NCBI RefSeq assembly: GCF_001667885.1
Contig: NZ_LZJW01000087.1
Coordinates: 101,169-165,168, forward strand
Direction of reading: 5' to 3'
Length of the DNA: 64,000 nucleotides
From: Mycobacterium scrofulaceum
GTDB lineage: Bacteria; Actinomycetota; Actinomycetes; Mycobacteriales; Mycobacteriaceae
Shown: piece by piece, positions 42,972 through 51,724 of the stretch
Position numbering within the stretch: position 1 is the stretch's first letter
Layout: each line of letters opens with the position of its first letter
Made by a program: the position numbers and the translations under genes
The notes under the pieces: generated by a model
Told to the model about the DNA's origin: nothing
The model's input: only the letters and a program-made list of their open reading frames with translations
Database searches by the model: none

Positions 42972-43595
42972 ATGGCCTCGAACCCCACCACGACATCTTT
43001 CGCGCTTCTCGGTCTGCTCGGCATCAGATCGTGGACGGCGTACGAGATCGTCGCCCAGATCAAACGCGGCGTGCACTTCTTTTGGCCGCGGTCGGAGGCT
43101 CACCTGTACGCGGAGCTCAAGCGGCTCGTCGAGCGCGGTCACGCCAACGCCGAGACAGTCGAGGGCCGTCGCCGTCAACGCACTCGGTACACCATCACCC
43201 CGGAAGGCCGTGCGGCACTTGAGGACTGGTTCGGCACCCGGCCCGCCGTGCCGGTGATCGAAGCCGAGGGATTCCTCCGGCTGTTTCTCGGAGACCAGGC
43301 AACCAAGCACGACCTGCGCGAGTCACTCGAAGCCACCGCGCGCGAGGCGCGCGAGATGCATGCCAAGGGCAAGGCGCTCATCGAAGAGCTCCTGCACACG
43401 GGTGGACCTTTTCCGGAACGGCTTCACCTCGTGGAACCCGAGGCGACGTTCATCGCCGAGTTCTACCGAAATGTCATCGCATGGTGCGAACAGACAATCA
43501 CGGAAATCGAGGAGTGGCCCGACACCCGCGACGTCGGCCTCACGCCGAGGGGGCGACAACGGTGGCAGCGCATACTCGCCCAGCCCGACCCCTAG
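42972..43595 (+). CDS. PadR-family transcriptional regulator
   Basis: A protein of 207 residues with the PadR winged helix (FALLGLLGIRSWTAYEIVAQI, HLYAELKRLVERGHANAE, RTRYTITPEGRAALEDWF in residues 10-85). A C-terminal helical coiled domain of the Vir/PadR_C type spans about 95-195. Members are usually repressors released by a small ligand, often a phenolic compound. It is divergent from the mycothiol-type protein gene and very likely autoregulated through the two palindromes between them. Confidence 0.9.
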   Translation: MASNPTTTSFALLGLLGIRSWTAYEIVAQIKRGVHFFWPRSEAHLYAELKRLVERGHANAETVEGRRRQRTRYTITPEGRAALEDWFGTRPAVPVIEAEGFLRLFLGDQATKHDLRESLEATAREAREMHAKGKALIEELLHTGGPFPERLHLVEPEATFIAEFYRNVIAWCEQTITEIEEWPDTRDVGLTPRGRQRWQRILAQPDP

Positions 43596-43651
43596 GCGTC
43601 TCTTTCGAGGGGGTGGCTGACTAAAACTGCAACACGTTCTAGTCTTGGGCC

Positions 43652-45253
43652 ATGAGTGACGAGTTGCTGCGCCATCCCATTCATTCCGGACACCTGACCG
43701 TCGGTGCGCTCAAGCGCAACAAGAACAAGCCGGTGCTGCATCTCGGCGACACCACGCTGACCGGTGGACAGCTCGCCGAGCGCATCAGCCAGTACATCCA
43801 GGCGTTCGAGGCGCTGGGTGCGGGCACCGGCGCGACCGTCGGGCTGCTGTCGCTGAACCGGCCCGAGGTGCTGATGATCATCGGCGCCGGCCAGACCCAG
43901 GGCTACCGGCGCGTGGCGCTGCACCCGCTGGGCTCCCTGGACGACCACGCCTACGTGCTGAACGACGCCGGCGTGACGTCGCTGATCATCGACCCCAACC
44001 CGATGTTCGTCGAGCGGGCGCTGGGCCTGCTGGAGAAGGTCCCCGGGCTCAAGCAGGTGCTCACCATCGGCCCGGTCCCCGAGGCGCTCGGCGATTCCGC
44101 GGTGGACCTAGTGGCCGAGGCCGCGAAGTATCCGCCGAAGCCGTTGGTGGCGGCCGAGCTTCCGCCCGATCACATCGGCGGCATGGCCTACACCGGCGGC
44201 ACCACCGGCAAGCCCAAGGGTGTGCTGGGCACCGCGCAGTCGATCACCACGATGACCACGATCCAGCTGGCGGAGTGGGAGTGGCCGGAGAACCCGCGAT
44301 TTCTGATGTGCACCCCGCTGTCGCATGCCGGGGCGGCGTTCTTCGTGCCGACGATCATCAAGGGCGGCGAGCTGGTGGTGCTGACCAAGTTCGACCCGGC
44401 CGAGGTGCTGCGGGTGATCGAGGAGCAGAAGATCACCGCGACCATGTTGGTGCCGTCGATGATCTACGCGCTGATGGACCACCCCGATTCGCACACCCGC
44501 GACCTGTCCTCGCTGGAGACGGTCTATTACGGCGCATCGGCAATGAACCCGGTGCGGCTGGCCGAGGCCATCCGCCGCTTCGGGCCGATCTTCGCCCAGT
44601 ACTACGGGCAGTCCGAAGCCCCGATGGTGATCTCGTATCTGGCCAAGAAGGACCATGACGAAAAGCGGCTCACCTCCTGCGGGCGGCCCACCCTGTTCGC
44701 CCGCACGGCGCTGCTGGACGCCGACGGAAAGCCGGTGCCCCAGGGCGAGGTGGGCGAAATCTGCGTGTCCGGGCCGCTTTTGAGCGGCGGCTATTGGAAC
44801 CTGCCCGAGGAGACCGCGAAGACGTTCAAGGACGGCTGGCTGCACACCGGTGACATGGCCCGCGAGGACGAGGACGGCTTCTGGTTCATCGTCGACCGGG
44901 TCAAGGACATGATCGTCACCGGCGGGTTCAACGTGTTCCCGCGCGAGGTCGAGGACGTCGTCGCCGAGCACCCGGCCGTCGCGCAGGTGTGCGTGATCGG
45001 CACGCCGGACGAGAAGTGGGGCGAGGCCGTCACCGCGGTGATCGTGCTGCGGCCCGACCATCCCTCCGACGAGGAGTCGGTGGCGCGCGTGACCGTGGAG
45101 ATCCAGTCCGCCGTCAAGGAACGCAAGGGTTCGGTGCAGTCACCCAAGCAGGTGATCGTCGTCGACTCCGTGCCGGTGACGGCGCTGGGCAAGCCCGACA
45201 AGAAGGCCGTGCGCGCGCGGTTCTGGGAGGGCGCGGGCCGCGCGGTCGGCTGA
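43652..45253 (+). CDS. fadD8: Acyl-CoA synthetase FadD8
   Basis: An ANL-superfamily ligase of 533 residues that activates a carboxylic acid as acyl-AMP and then acyl-CoA. The phosphate loop is YTGGTTGKPKGV; further motifs are YYGQSEAP, the hinge region TGDMAREDEDGFW, and GKPDKKA with the catalytic lysine. It is the orthologue of Rv0551c. No FAAL-type insertion is apparent, consistent with CoA ligation. The substrate is unknown. The 3' end runs into two tandem dyads shared with the convergent TetR gene. Confidence 0.92.
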   Translation: MSDELLRHPIHSGHLTVGALKRNKNKPVLHLGDTTLTGGQLAERISQYIQAFEALGAGTGATVGLLSLNRPEVLMIIGAGQTQGYRRVALHPLGSLDDHAYVLNDAGVTSLIIDPNPMFVERALGLLEKVPGLKQVLTIGPVPEALGDSAVDLVAEAAKYPPKPLVAAELPPDHIGGMAYTGGTTGKPKGVLGTAQSITTMTTIQLAEWEWPENPRFLMCTPLSHAGAAFFVPTIIKGGELVVLTKFDPAEVLRVIEEQKITATMLVPSMIYALMDHPDSHTRDLSSLETVYYGASAMNPVRLAEAIRRFGPIFAQYYGQSEAPMVISYLAKKDHDEKRLTSCGRPTLFARTALLDADGKPVPQGEVGEICVSGPLLSGGYWNLPEETAKTFKDGWLHTGDMAREDEDGFWFIVDRVKDMIVTGGFNVFPREVEDVVAEHPAVAQVCVIGTPDEKWGEAVTAVIVLRPDHPSDEESVARVTVEIQSAVKERKGSVQSPKQVIVVDSVPVTALGKPDKKAVRARFWEGAGRAVG

Positions 45254-45264
45254 GTTTGTGTCGC

Positions 45265-45320
45265 CGAGTGTGAAGTTAACTTCACGCTCGAGGTCGAGCG
45301 TGAAACCAGTTTCACGTTCG
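45265..45320. repeat. Two tandem CGAGCGTGAA/TTCACGCTCG dyads between convergent genes
   Basis: The first dyad is 45265-45290 (13-bp arms, one mismatch, with a perfect 16-bp core at 45270-45285). The second is 45295-45320 (13-bp arms, two mismatches). Both face fadD8 and the TetR gene and may be a bidirectional terminator; the second covers the TetR stop codon. No T-tract follows. Confidence 0.6.
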
Positions 45321-45866
45321 GGGCGCGGCGATGCCGGCCACCAGCAGGTCGAGCATGCGGCCGGTCTGCTCGGGCGAGCCGCTGGCCAGGAAGATGCCGA
45401 TCAGGCTGGACACCACGTCGTCGGCCTGCACGTCGGGGCGCAGGCTGCCGTCCGCGGCGCCTGCCCGCAACAGCAGGTCGACGGCGCCGACGATGCTCTC
45501 GCGGGTCTGGCCGGCCTGCATCGCTCCGGAGGCGAAGATCGCCTGCAGCGACTCGGCCATGCCACGCTTGGCGGCCACGAATGACGCGTAGCGGTCCATC
45601 CAGCGGCGCAGCGCCGCCTCGGGCCGATGCCGCTTGAGCAGCCGTTCGGCGGCCGCGGCCACCTCGGCGAGCTCGGCGCGGTAGATCGCCTCGACGAGCG
45701 CCTCCCGATTGGGGAAATGGCGGTACAGCGTGCCGATCCCGACGCCCGCCTCGCGCGCGATGGCCTCCAGCGACACCGATCGCCCGTCGGCGGCGGCGAA
45801 CGCCGCCGTCGCCACGTCGAGCAGTCGCTCGCGATTCCGGCGCGCGTCTGATCGGACCTCAGCCAA
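45312..45866 (-). CDS. TetR-family transcriptional regulator
   Basis: A protein of 184 residues. An N-terminal helix-turn-helix (VSLEAIAREAGVGIGTLYRHFPNREAL, residues about 30-57) is followed by a ligand-binding helical domain. The start is TTG 45866, with a palindrome (45868-45881) directly against it. It is divergent from an aldo/keto reductase, the probable target. Its inducer is unknown. Confidence 0.9.
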   Translation of the reverse strand: MAEVRSDARRNRERLLDVATAAFAAADGRSVSLEAIAREAGVGIGTLYRHFPNREALVEAIYRAELAEVAAAAERLLKRHRPEAALRRWMDRYASFVAAKRGMAESLQAIFASGAMQAGQTRESIVGAVDLLLRAGAADGSLRPDVQADDVVSSLIGIFLASGSPEQTGRMLDLLVAGIAAPRT

Positions 45867-45867
45867 G

Positions 45868-45917
45868 CGGAGGCACCTCCGTTTCTGCTACGCTCCAATA
45901 AGCGGAGGATCCTCCGC
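45868..45917. promoter_or_regulatory. Paired TetR operator sites
   Basis: CGGAGG-CA-CCTCCG at 45868-45881 and the perfect GCGGAGGATCCTCCGC at 45902-45917 share the same half site. One lies against the TetR start, the other in the leader region of the aldo/keto reductase gene. This is the usual pattern for divergent autorepression. Confidence 0.72.
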
Positions 45918-45947
45918 ATTTTCTCCAGTGTGACACGAGGGAGCACC

Positions 45948-46871
45948 ATGACGAACACACCACGGCCCGGCGGACCCGGCAGCATCGGCGGGTCGACCGT
46001 CGCCCGCATCGGCTACGGCGCGATGCAACTGTTCGACGCCCCATCCGTCGAGGACGCGGCCGCGGTGCTGCGCCGCGCGGTCGAGCTCGGCGTCAACCAC
46101 ATCGACACGGCCTCGTTCTACGGCCCCGGTGAGGTGAACCGCCGGATCCGGGCGGCGCTGTTCCCCTACGCCGACGACCTCGTCATCGTCAGCAAGGTCG
46201 GGGCGCGCTTCACCGGCGAGGCGCCGATACCGCTGGCGGCGGCGCAAAAGCCCGCCGAGCTGCGCGCCGCCGTCGAGGACGACCTGCGTCAGCTCGGCCT
46301 GGACTGCGTCCCCGTGGTCAACCTGCGGCGCATGGACCTCGGGCCCGGCGTGGCCGCCGAGGGCGATCAGAACGTCGACGTCGACGACCAGCTTGCCGAG
46401 ATGATCGCGTTGCGCGACGAGGGCAAGATCGGTGCGATCGGCATCAGCGCCGTGCCGGCCGACGTGGTGCGGCGGGCGCTGCCGGCGGGCATCGTTTGCG
46501 TGCAGAACTCCTACAGCCTGCTCGACCGCTCGCAGGAAGCCGCCCTGCAACTCTGCGCGGACCAGGGCATCGCGTGGGTGCCCTACTTCCCGCTGGGCTC
46601 GTCGCTGCCGGGCTTTCCCAAGGTCGCCGACCATCCGGTGGTGGCCGAGATCGCCGGCCGGCTCGGCGTCACCGGCGCCCAGGTCGGCCTGGCGTGGCTG
46701 CTGGCGCACGCGCCGAACACGCTGCTGATCCCGGGCACGCGATCCGTCGGGCATCTCGAGGAAAACCTCGGCGCGGGCGACGTCACCCTGGATCCCGACG
46801 CGCTGGAACGGCTGGACGCCATCGGCACAACCGAGCCCCAGCCCCACAGCGTGGAGTCGTTCCAGAGGTAA
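45948..46871 (+). CDS. Aldo/keto reductase
   Basis: An NADPH-dependent TIM-barrel reductase of 307 residues. Motifs are DTASFYGPGEVNR (catalytic Asp and Tyr), SKVGAR (lysine), the late WLLAHAPNTLLIPGTR cofactor region and HLEENLGA. The catalytic histidine expected after strand 4 is replaced here by NLRRMD, which is unusual for some subfamilies but common in AKR11-type proteins. ATG 45948 has a GAGGGAG SD. An F420-type reductase follows after 11 bp. Regulation by the divergent TetR is likely. Confidence 0.87.
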   Translation: MTNTPRPGGPGSIGGSTVARIGYGAMQLFDAPSVEDAAAVLRRAVELGVNHIDTASFYGPGEVNRRIRAALFPYADDLVIVSKVGARFTGEAPIPLAAAQKPAELRAAVEDDLRQLGLDCVPVVNLRRMDLGPGVAAEGDQNVDVDDQLAEMIALRDEGKIGAIGISAVPADVVRRALPAGIVCVQNSYSLLDRSQEAALQLCADQGIAWVPYFPLGSSLPGFPKVADHPVVAEIAGRLGVTGAQVGLAWLLAHAPNTLLIPGTRSVGHLEENLGAGDVTLDPDALERLDAIGTTEPQPHSVESFQR

Positions 46872-46882
46872 CGTCGCTGGGT

Positions 46883-47338
46883 ATGGGAAGCGGCAAACCG
46901 ATCAAGCCCCCGTGGTGGCTGAAGCCGGCCAACAAGGTCTTCATCCAGATGTCGCGGCTGGGAATGAGTTTCGGCGGCGAGAGCCCCGTCGTGCTGACGG
47001 TGGCCGGCCGCAAGTCCGGCGCGCCGCGCTCGACCCCGGTGACCCCCATGACCGTCGACGGCCGGCAGTACGTCGTCGCGGGGTTCCCGGGCGCGGACTG
47101 GGTGGCCAACGCGCGGGCCGCCGGTGAGGCGACGATCGCGCGCGGCCGGCACGTCCAGAAGGTGCGGATGGCGGAGCTGCCGCCCGAGGACGCGCGGCCG
47201 ATCCTGCGGCTCTTCCCCACCGAGGTGCCGACGGGCGTCGGCTTCATGAAGCGGGCGGGGCTGGTGACCGAGGGCCGCCCAGAGGAGTTCGAGGCCCTGG
47301 CCGGCCGCTGCGCAGTGTTCCGCCTGGACCCGGCTTAG
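46883..47338 (+). CDS. Deazaflavin (F420)-dependent nitroreductase-family protein
   Basis: A protein of 151 residues of the Ddn/FDOR-A type split beta-barrel family, with VVLTVAGRKSGAPRSTPVTPM (residues 36-56) and the GADWVANARAAG segment typical of F420-binding quinone reductases. An N-terminal amphipathic stretch (PPWWLKPANKVFIQMSRLGM) could attach it to the membrane, as in Ddn. It might reduce menaquinone, which would fit the surrounding men genes; this is inference. It is in the aldo/keto reductase operon, and menB begins 13 bp after its stop. Confidence 0.85.
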   Translation: MGSGKPIKPPWWLKPANKVFIQMSRLGMSFGGESPVVLTVAGRKSGAPRSTPVTPMTVDGRQYVVAGFPGADWVANARAAGEATIARGRHVQKVRMAELPPEDARPILRLFPTEVPTGVGFMKRAGLVTEGRPEEFEALAGRCAVFRLDPA

Positions 47339-47351
47339 GAGTTCGAAAACA

Positions 47352-48254
47352 TTGACTGACAACCCATTTGACGCACAGGCCTGGCGGCCCGTGGACGGTT
47401 TCGACGGCCTGACCGACATCACCTACCACCGCCACGTCAGCGACGCGACGGTCCGGGTGGCGTTCGACCGCCCCGAGGTGCGCAACGCGTTCCGCCCGCA
47501 CACCGTCGACGAGCTGTACCGGGTGCTCGACCACGCGCGGATGTCGCCCGACGTCGGGGTGGTGTTGCTGACCGGCAACGGGCCGTCGCCCAGGGACGGC
47601 GGCTGGGCGTTCTGCTCGGGCGGCGATCAGCGCATCCGCGGGCGCTCCGGCTACCAGTACGCGAGCGGCGACACGGCGGACACCGTGGACCCCGCCCGCG
47701 CCGGGCGGCTGCACATCCTCGAGGTGCAGCGGCTGATCCGGTTCATGCCCAAGGTGGTCATCTGCCTGGTCAACGGGTGGGCGGCCGGCGGCGGGCACAG
47801 CCTGCACGTGGTGTGCGACCTCACCCTGGCCAGCCGCGAGCACGCCCGGTTCAAGCAGACCGACGCCGACGTCGGCAGCTTCGACGGCGGCTACGGCAGC
47901 GCGTACCTGGCGCGTCAGGTGGGCCAGAAGTTCGCCCGCGAGATCTTCTTCCTCGGCCGCCCGTACACCGCCGAGCAGATGCACCACATGGGCGCGGTCA
48001 ACGCGGTCATCGACCACGCCGACCTGGAACGGGCGGGGATCGAGTGGGCGGCCGAGATCAACGCCAAATCGCCCCAGGCGCAACGGATGCTCAAGTTCGC
48101 CTTCAACCTGCTCGACGACGGGCTGGTGGGTCAGCAGCTGTTCGCCGGCGAGGCCACCCGGCTGGCGTACATGACCGACGAGGCCGTCGAGGGTCGCGAC
48201 GCCTTCCTGGAGAAGCGGCCGCCGGACTGGAGCCGGTTCCCCCGCTACTTCTGA
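47352..48254 (+). CDS. menB: 1,4-Dihydroxy-2-naphthoyl-CoA synthase MenB
   Basis: A crotonase-fold enzyme of 300 residues that cyclises o-succinylbenzoyl-CoA. The oxyanion motifs are GWAFCSGGDQR and NGWAAGGGHSLHVVCDL. The catalytic Asp is in TDADVGSFDGGYGS, and the C-terminal Tyr/Phe end RFPRYF is conserved. It is the orthologue of Rv0548c. TTG 47352 follows an AGGAG SD that overlaps the previous stop; the M. tuberculosis annotation is about 14 residues longer at the N-terminus. Confidence 0.95.
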   Translation: MTDNPFDAQAWRPVDGFDGLTDITYHRHVSDATVRVAFDRPEVRNAFRPHTVDELYRVLDHARMSPDVGVVLLTGNGPSPRDGGWAFCSGGDQRIRGRSGYQYASGDTADTVDPARAGRLHILEVQRLIRFMPKVVICLVNGWAAGGGHSLHVVCDLTLASREHARFKQTDADVGSFDGGYGSAYLARQVGQKFAREIFFLGRPYTAEQMHHMGAVNAVIDHADLERAGIEWAAEINAKSPQAQRMLKFAFNLLDDGLVGQQLFAGEATRLAYMTDEAVEGRDAFLEKRPPDWSRFPRYF

Positions 48255-48268
48255 GCGCCTTGCGCCTG

Positions 48269-48288
48269 GCGTCACGCTGGCGTGACGC
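48269..48288. terminator. Hairpin after menB
   Basis: Perfect 8-bp arms GCGTCACG and CGTGACGC with a CTGG loop. No U-tract follows, so it is either a mycobacterial-type terminator or an RNA-stabilising hairpin between menB and the next SDR gene. Confidence 0.5.
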
Positions 48289-48322
48289 TCGTGGGATCCG
48301 GGGCCGCCCCTAGACTCCCCCC

Positions 48323-49216
48323 GTGAGCAAGAGCCCCCTTCGCCGATTGACCGACCAGCTGGTGCTGGCCACCATGCGGCCGCCGATGGCCCCGCAGGTG
48401 CTGGTCAACCGGCCCGCCATCAAGCCGGTCGACCTCGACGGCAAGCGCATCCTGCTGACCGGGGCGTCCTCGGGCATCGGCGAGGCCGCGGCCGAGCTGC
48501 TGGCCCGCGAGGGCGCGACGGTGGCCGTCGTCGCCCGGCGTGAGGACCTGCTCGACGCGCTCGCGCAACGCATCACCGCGGCGGGCGGCAGCGCGCTCGC
48601 CCTGCCGTGCGACATCTCCGACCTGGACGCCGTCGACGCGCTGGTCGCCGACGTCGAGAAGCGCCTCGGTGGGGTGGACATCCTGATCAACAACGCCGGC
48701 CGGTCCATCCGGCGGCCGCTGGCCGAGTCGCTTCAGCGCTGGCACGACGTCGAGCGGACCATCGCGCTCAACTACTACGCGCCGCTGCGGCTTATCCGCG
48801 GGCTGGCGCCGGGAATGCTCGAGCGCGGCGACGGTCACGTCATCAACGTCTCCACGTGGGGGGTGCTGTCGGAGGCGTCGCCGCTGTTCGGGGTCTACAA
48901 CGCGTCGAAGGCGGCGCTGTCGGGGGTCAGCCGCGTCGTGGAGACCGAATGGGGCCACCGGGGCGTGCATTCGACGACGCTGTACTACCCGTTGGTGGCG
49001 ACCCCGATGATCGCGCCCACTAAGGCGTACGAGGGCATGCCGGCGCTCACGTCGGAGGAGGCCGCCGAATGGATGCTGACGGCGGCCCGCACCCGGCCGG
49101 TGCGGATCGCGCCGCGGATGGCGATCGCCGCCAAGGCCCTGGACACCTTCGGTCCCCGCTTGGTCAACGCGATCATGCAACGGCAAAGCATCCAGCCCAA
49201 CCGCGCGGAGGAGTAG
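48323..49216 (+). CDS. Short-chain dehydrogenase/reductase (Rv0547c-like)
   Basis: An SDR of 297 residues with a 38-residue N-terminal extension before the cofactor loop TGASSGIG. NNAG is near 118 and the catalytic YNASK near 191-195. The C-terminal tail is basic and may contact membrane. It is the orthologue of Rv0547c, substrate unknown. The start is GTG 48323, 68 bp after menB with a hairpin between. Confidence 0.88.
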   Translation: MSKSPLRRLTDQLVLATMRPPMAPQVLVNRPAIKPVDLDGKRILLTGASSGIGEAAAELLAREGATVAVVARREDLLDALAQRITAAGGSALALPCDISDLDAVDALVADVEKRLGGVDILINNAGRSIRRPLAESLQRWHDVERTIALNYYAPLRLIRGLAPGMLERGDGHVINVSTWGVLSEASPLFGVYNASKAALSGVSRVVETEWGHRGVHSTTLYYPLVATPMIAPTKAYEGMPALTSEEAAEWMLTAARTRPVRIAPRMAIAAKALDTFGPRLVNAIMQRQSIQPNRAEE

Positions 49217-49248
49217 CTGAGCGCGGCTCGTGTGATAGACACGACACC

Positions 49249-49656
49249 ATGGAGATCCTGGCCAGCCGGATGTTGTTCCGGCCGGCGGACTATGAGCAAT
49301 CGTTGGCCTTCTACCGGGACCAGATCGGATTAGCCATCGCCCGCGAATACGGAGCGGGCACAGTCTTTTTCGCCGGGCAGTCGTTGCTGGAGCTGGCCGG
49401 CTACGGCTCCCCGGACCACTCCCGGGGCCCCTTCCCCGGCGCCCTGTGGCTCCAGGTGCGCGACATCGAGGCGACCCAGTCCGAGTTGCGGAGCCGGGGC
49501 GTGGCGATTGCCCGCGAGGCGCGTCAAGAGCCCTGGGGCCTATACGAAATGCACGTGACCGACCCGGACGGAATCACGCTGATCTTCGTTCAGATCCCGC
49601 CCGACCACCCGCTTCGGCGCGACACCCGGGGTGAACGCCAGGGAAATTCCGGTTAA
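49249..49656 (+). CDS. VOC/glyoxalase-superfamily protein (Rv0546c-like)
   Basis: A single vicinal-oxygen-chelate domain of 135 residues with two beta-alpha-beta-beta-beta repeats (RPADYEQSLAFYRDQIGL and the later VTDPDGITLIFVQ). Possible metal ligands include the N-terminal and central acidic residues and the C-terminal Glu/Asp positions. Such proteins act as glyoxalases, dioxygenases or resistance proteins. It is the orthologue of Rv0546c. ATG 49249 begins the domain, 32 bp after the SDR stop. Confidence 0.84.
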   Translation: MEILASRMLFRPADYEQSLAFYRDQIGLAIAREYGAGTVFFAGQSLLELAGYGSPDHSRGPFPGALWLQVRDIEATQSELRSRGVAIAREARQEPWGLYEMHVTDPDGITLIFVQIPPDHPLRRDTRGERQGNSG

Positions 49657-49668
49657 CTGAGAGGTAAC
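49651..49668 (+). promoter_or_regulatory. Possible OmpR-type response-regulator box upstream of pitA
   Basis: GGTTAAC (49651-49657) and AGGTAAC (49662-49668) form an imperfect direct repeat with 11-bp periodicity, the geometry bound by PhoB/RegX3-like regulators. It overlaps the end of the VOC gene, about 90 bp before pitA. Phosphate control is only a suggestion. Confidence 0.3.
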
Positions 49669-49753
49669 ATCTGGCGACGACTCAAAATACACCCGCGATT
49701 CAGGTCTCGCTGCATTCGACAATGGAATCCCCCTACCACCAGAATCGGGCGCT

Positions 49754-50998
49754 GTGAACATCCAATTGTTCCTTCTGATCATTGTCGTAATCACGGCACT
49801 GGCTTTCGATTTCACGAACGGCTTCCACGACACCGGCAACGCGATGGCGACCTCCATCGCCAGCGGCGCGCTCAAGCCCAAGGCGGCCGTCGCGCTGTCC
49901 GCGGTGCTCAATCTCGTGGGCGCGTTCATGTCCACCGCCGTCGCCGCCACGATCGCCAAGGGCTTGATCGACGGGCACATCGTCACGCTGGAGCTGGTCT
50001 TCGCCGGCCTGGTCGGCGGCATCGTGTGGAACCTGTTGACCTGGCTCCTCGGCATCCCTTCGAGCTCCTCGCACGCCCTGATCGGCGGCATCGTCGGCGC
50101 CACGATCGCGGCCGTCGGCGGGCACGGCGTTATCTGGAAGGGCCTGGTGTCCCACGTGCTCATCCCCGCCGTCGTCGCCGCGATCCTGGCCATCGCGGTC
50201 GGAGCCATCGCGACCTGGCTGGTCTACCGGGTCACCCGGGGCCTCGACAGCAGCCGCACCGAGGCCGGCTTCCGGTACGGCCAGTGGGGCTCGGCGTCGC
50301 TGGTCTCGCTGGCGCACGGCACCGGCGACGCCCAGAAGACGATGGGCGTCATCTTCCTGGCCCTGATGTCCTATGGGTCGATCAGCAAGAGCACCGCTGC
50401 GCCGCCGCTGTGGGTCATCGGGGCCTGCGCGGTGTCGATGGCGGCGGGCACCTACCTGGGGGGCTGGCGCATCATCCGCACCCTGGGCAAGGGGCTGGTC
50501 GAGATCAACTCGCCGCAGGGCATGGCGGCCGAATCGTCCTCGGCCGCGGTGATTTTGCTGTCCACCCACTTCGGCTACGCGCTGTCGACCACCCAGGTCT
50601 GCACCGGCTCGGTGCTGGGCAGCGGGCTCGGCAAGCCCGGCGGCGAAGTCCGCTGGGGCGTCGCCGGCCGCATGGGCGTCGCCTGGCTGGTGACGCTGCC
50701 GCTGGCCGGGTTGGTCGGCGCGGTCACCTACTGGATCGTGCACTACATCGGCGGCTACCCCGGCGCTATCGTCGGCTTCGCGATGCTGGTCGCGGTCTCC
50801 GCCACCATCTACATCCGGTCGCGCAAGGTCAAGGTCGACCACAAGAACGTCAACGCCGAATGGAAGGGCGACCTGACCGCCGGGCTCGAAGCCGAGGATG
50901 CCCACCACCACCCGCCAACTGACGTTCACCCGACGAACGGCAGCGGCACCTCTCGCCGGTACGACTCCGACGACCCCACGATGAAGGCGAACGCTTGA
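49754..50998 (+). CDS. pitA: Low-affinity inorganic phosphate transporter PitA
   Basis: A membrane permease of 414 residues of the PiT family, proton-coupled uptake of phosphate or metal phosphate. The two duplicated signatures are DFTNGFHDTGNAMATSIASGAL (about 16-37) and SLAHGTGDAQKTMGVI (about 187-202). About ten helices are followed by a hydrophilic His/Pro-rich tail. It is the orthologue of Rv0545c. The start is GTG 49754; its stop overlaps the next start (TGATG). Confidence 0.93.
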   Translation: MNIQLFLLIIVVITALAFDFTNGFHDTGNAMATSIASGALKPKAAVALSAVLNLVGAFMSTAVAATIAKGLIDGHIVTLELVFAGLVGGIVWNLLTWLLGIPSSSSHALIGGIVGATIAAVGGHGVIWKGLVSHVLIPAVVAAILAIAVGAIATWLVYRVTRGLDSSRTEAGFRYGQWGSASLVSLAHGTGDAQKTMGVIFLALMSYGSISKSTAAPPLWVIGACAVSMAAGTYLGGWRIIRTLGKGLVEINSPQGMAAESSSAAVILLSTHFGYALSTTQVCTGSVLGSGLGKPGGEVRWGVAGRMGVAWLVTLPLAGLVGAVTYWIVHYIGGYPGAIVGFAMLVAVSATIYIRSRKVKVDHKNVNAEWKGDLTAGLEAEDAHHHPPTDVHPTNGSGTSRRYDSDDPTMKANA

Positions 50999-51297
50999 TG
51001 AGTCACTTCAGCGACTGGTTCAACTACCAGGCCTCCCTCAAGATCCTGATCTTCTCCATGCTGGCCGGTGCCGCCTTGCCGGGGCTGTTCGCCCTGGGGC
51101 TGCGGTTCCACGCGGTCGGCGCCGGACAGGTCGGCACCGAGGGCGGCTCACCGCAGAAGAATCCGGCACTACTGGCGCTCGCCTGGCTGATCTATGCGCT
51201 GGTGATCGTGGTCATCGCGTTCGCCCTGGCGTACATCTCCCGGGACTTCATCGCCCACCACACCGGCACCGCCTTCCTCGGAGCCAAGCCCAAGTAG
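50998..51297 (+). CDS. Small membrane protein in the pitA operon (Rv0544c-like)
   Basis: A protein of 99 residues with two hydrophobic helices (about 10-35 and 57-80) and short charged ends. The function is unknown. Its ATG overlaps the pitA stop by 1 bp, so it is co-translated with the phosphate permease and may be an accessory subunit. It is the orthologue of Rv0544c by position. Confidence 0.8.
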   Translation: MSHFSDWFNYQASLKILIFSMLAGAALPGLFALGLRFHAVGAGQVGTEGGSPQKNPALLALAWLIYALVIVVIAFALAYISRDFIAHHTGTAFLGAKPK

Positions 51298-51353
51298 CAT
51301 CGAGTGATGCCCACCGCGTCACCGAGCCGGACACCGGGGGGAGCTGGAACAGC

Positions 51354-51656
51354 GTGAACGGATTTCTCAATTCGATCGTCTCGTGGCTGCGCGCGGGATA
51401 CCCCGAAGGCGTGCCGCCGACGGACACCTTCCCGGTGCTCGCGCTGCTGGCCCGCCGGCTGTCCAACGACGAGGTCAAGGCCGTCGCCTGCGAGTTGATC
51501 AGCCGGGGCGAGTTCGACGACGTCGACATCGGCGTCCTGATCACGCAGATCACCGACAACCTGCCCTCGCCCGACGACGTCGAGCGGGTACGGGTGCGGC
51601 TGGCGGCCCAGGGCTGGCCGTTCGACGACGCGGACGAGGTCGAGGACCCCGCATAG
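51354..51656 (+). CDS. DUF3349 protein (Rv0543c-like)
   Basis: A helical cytoplasmic protein of 100 residues of the actinobacterial DUF3349 family (SIVSWLRAGYPEGVPPTDTFPVLALLARRLSNDEV). The structure of Rv0543c is known but no activity is assigned. The start is GTG 51354. Its TAG stop overlaps an in-frame ATA of the menE frame, suggesting coupling to menE. Confidence 0.88.
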   Translation: MNGFLNSIVSWLRAGYPEGVPPTDTFPVLALLARRLSNDEVKAVACELISRGEFDDVDIGVLITQITDNLPSPDDVERVRVRLAAQGWPFDDADEVEDPA

Positions 51657-51724
51657 CCCTACTGCGCGCGCTCACCGTCCCGCCGGGCTCGGCCGTCTCG
51701 TCGCTGTTACCCGCCCTCGAACGC

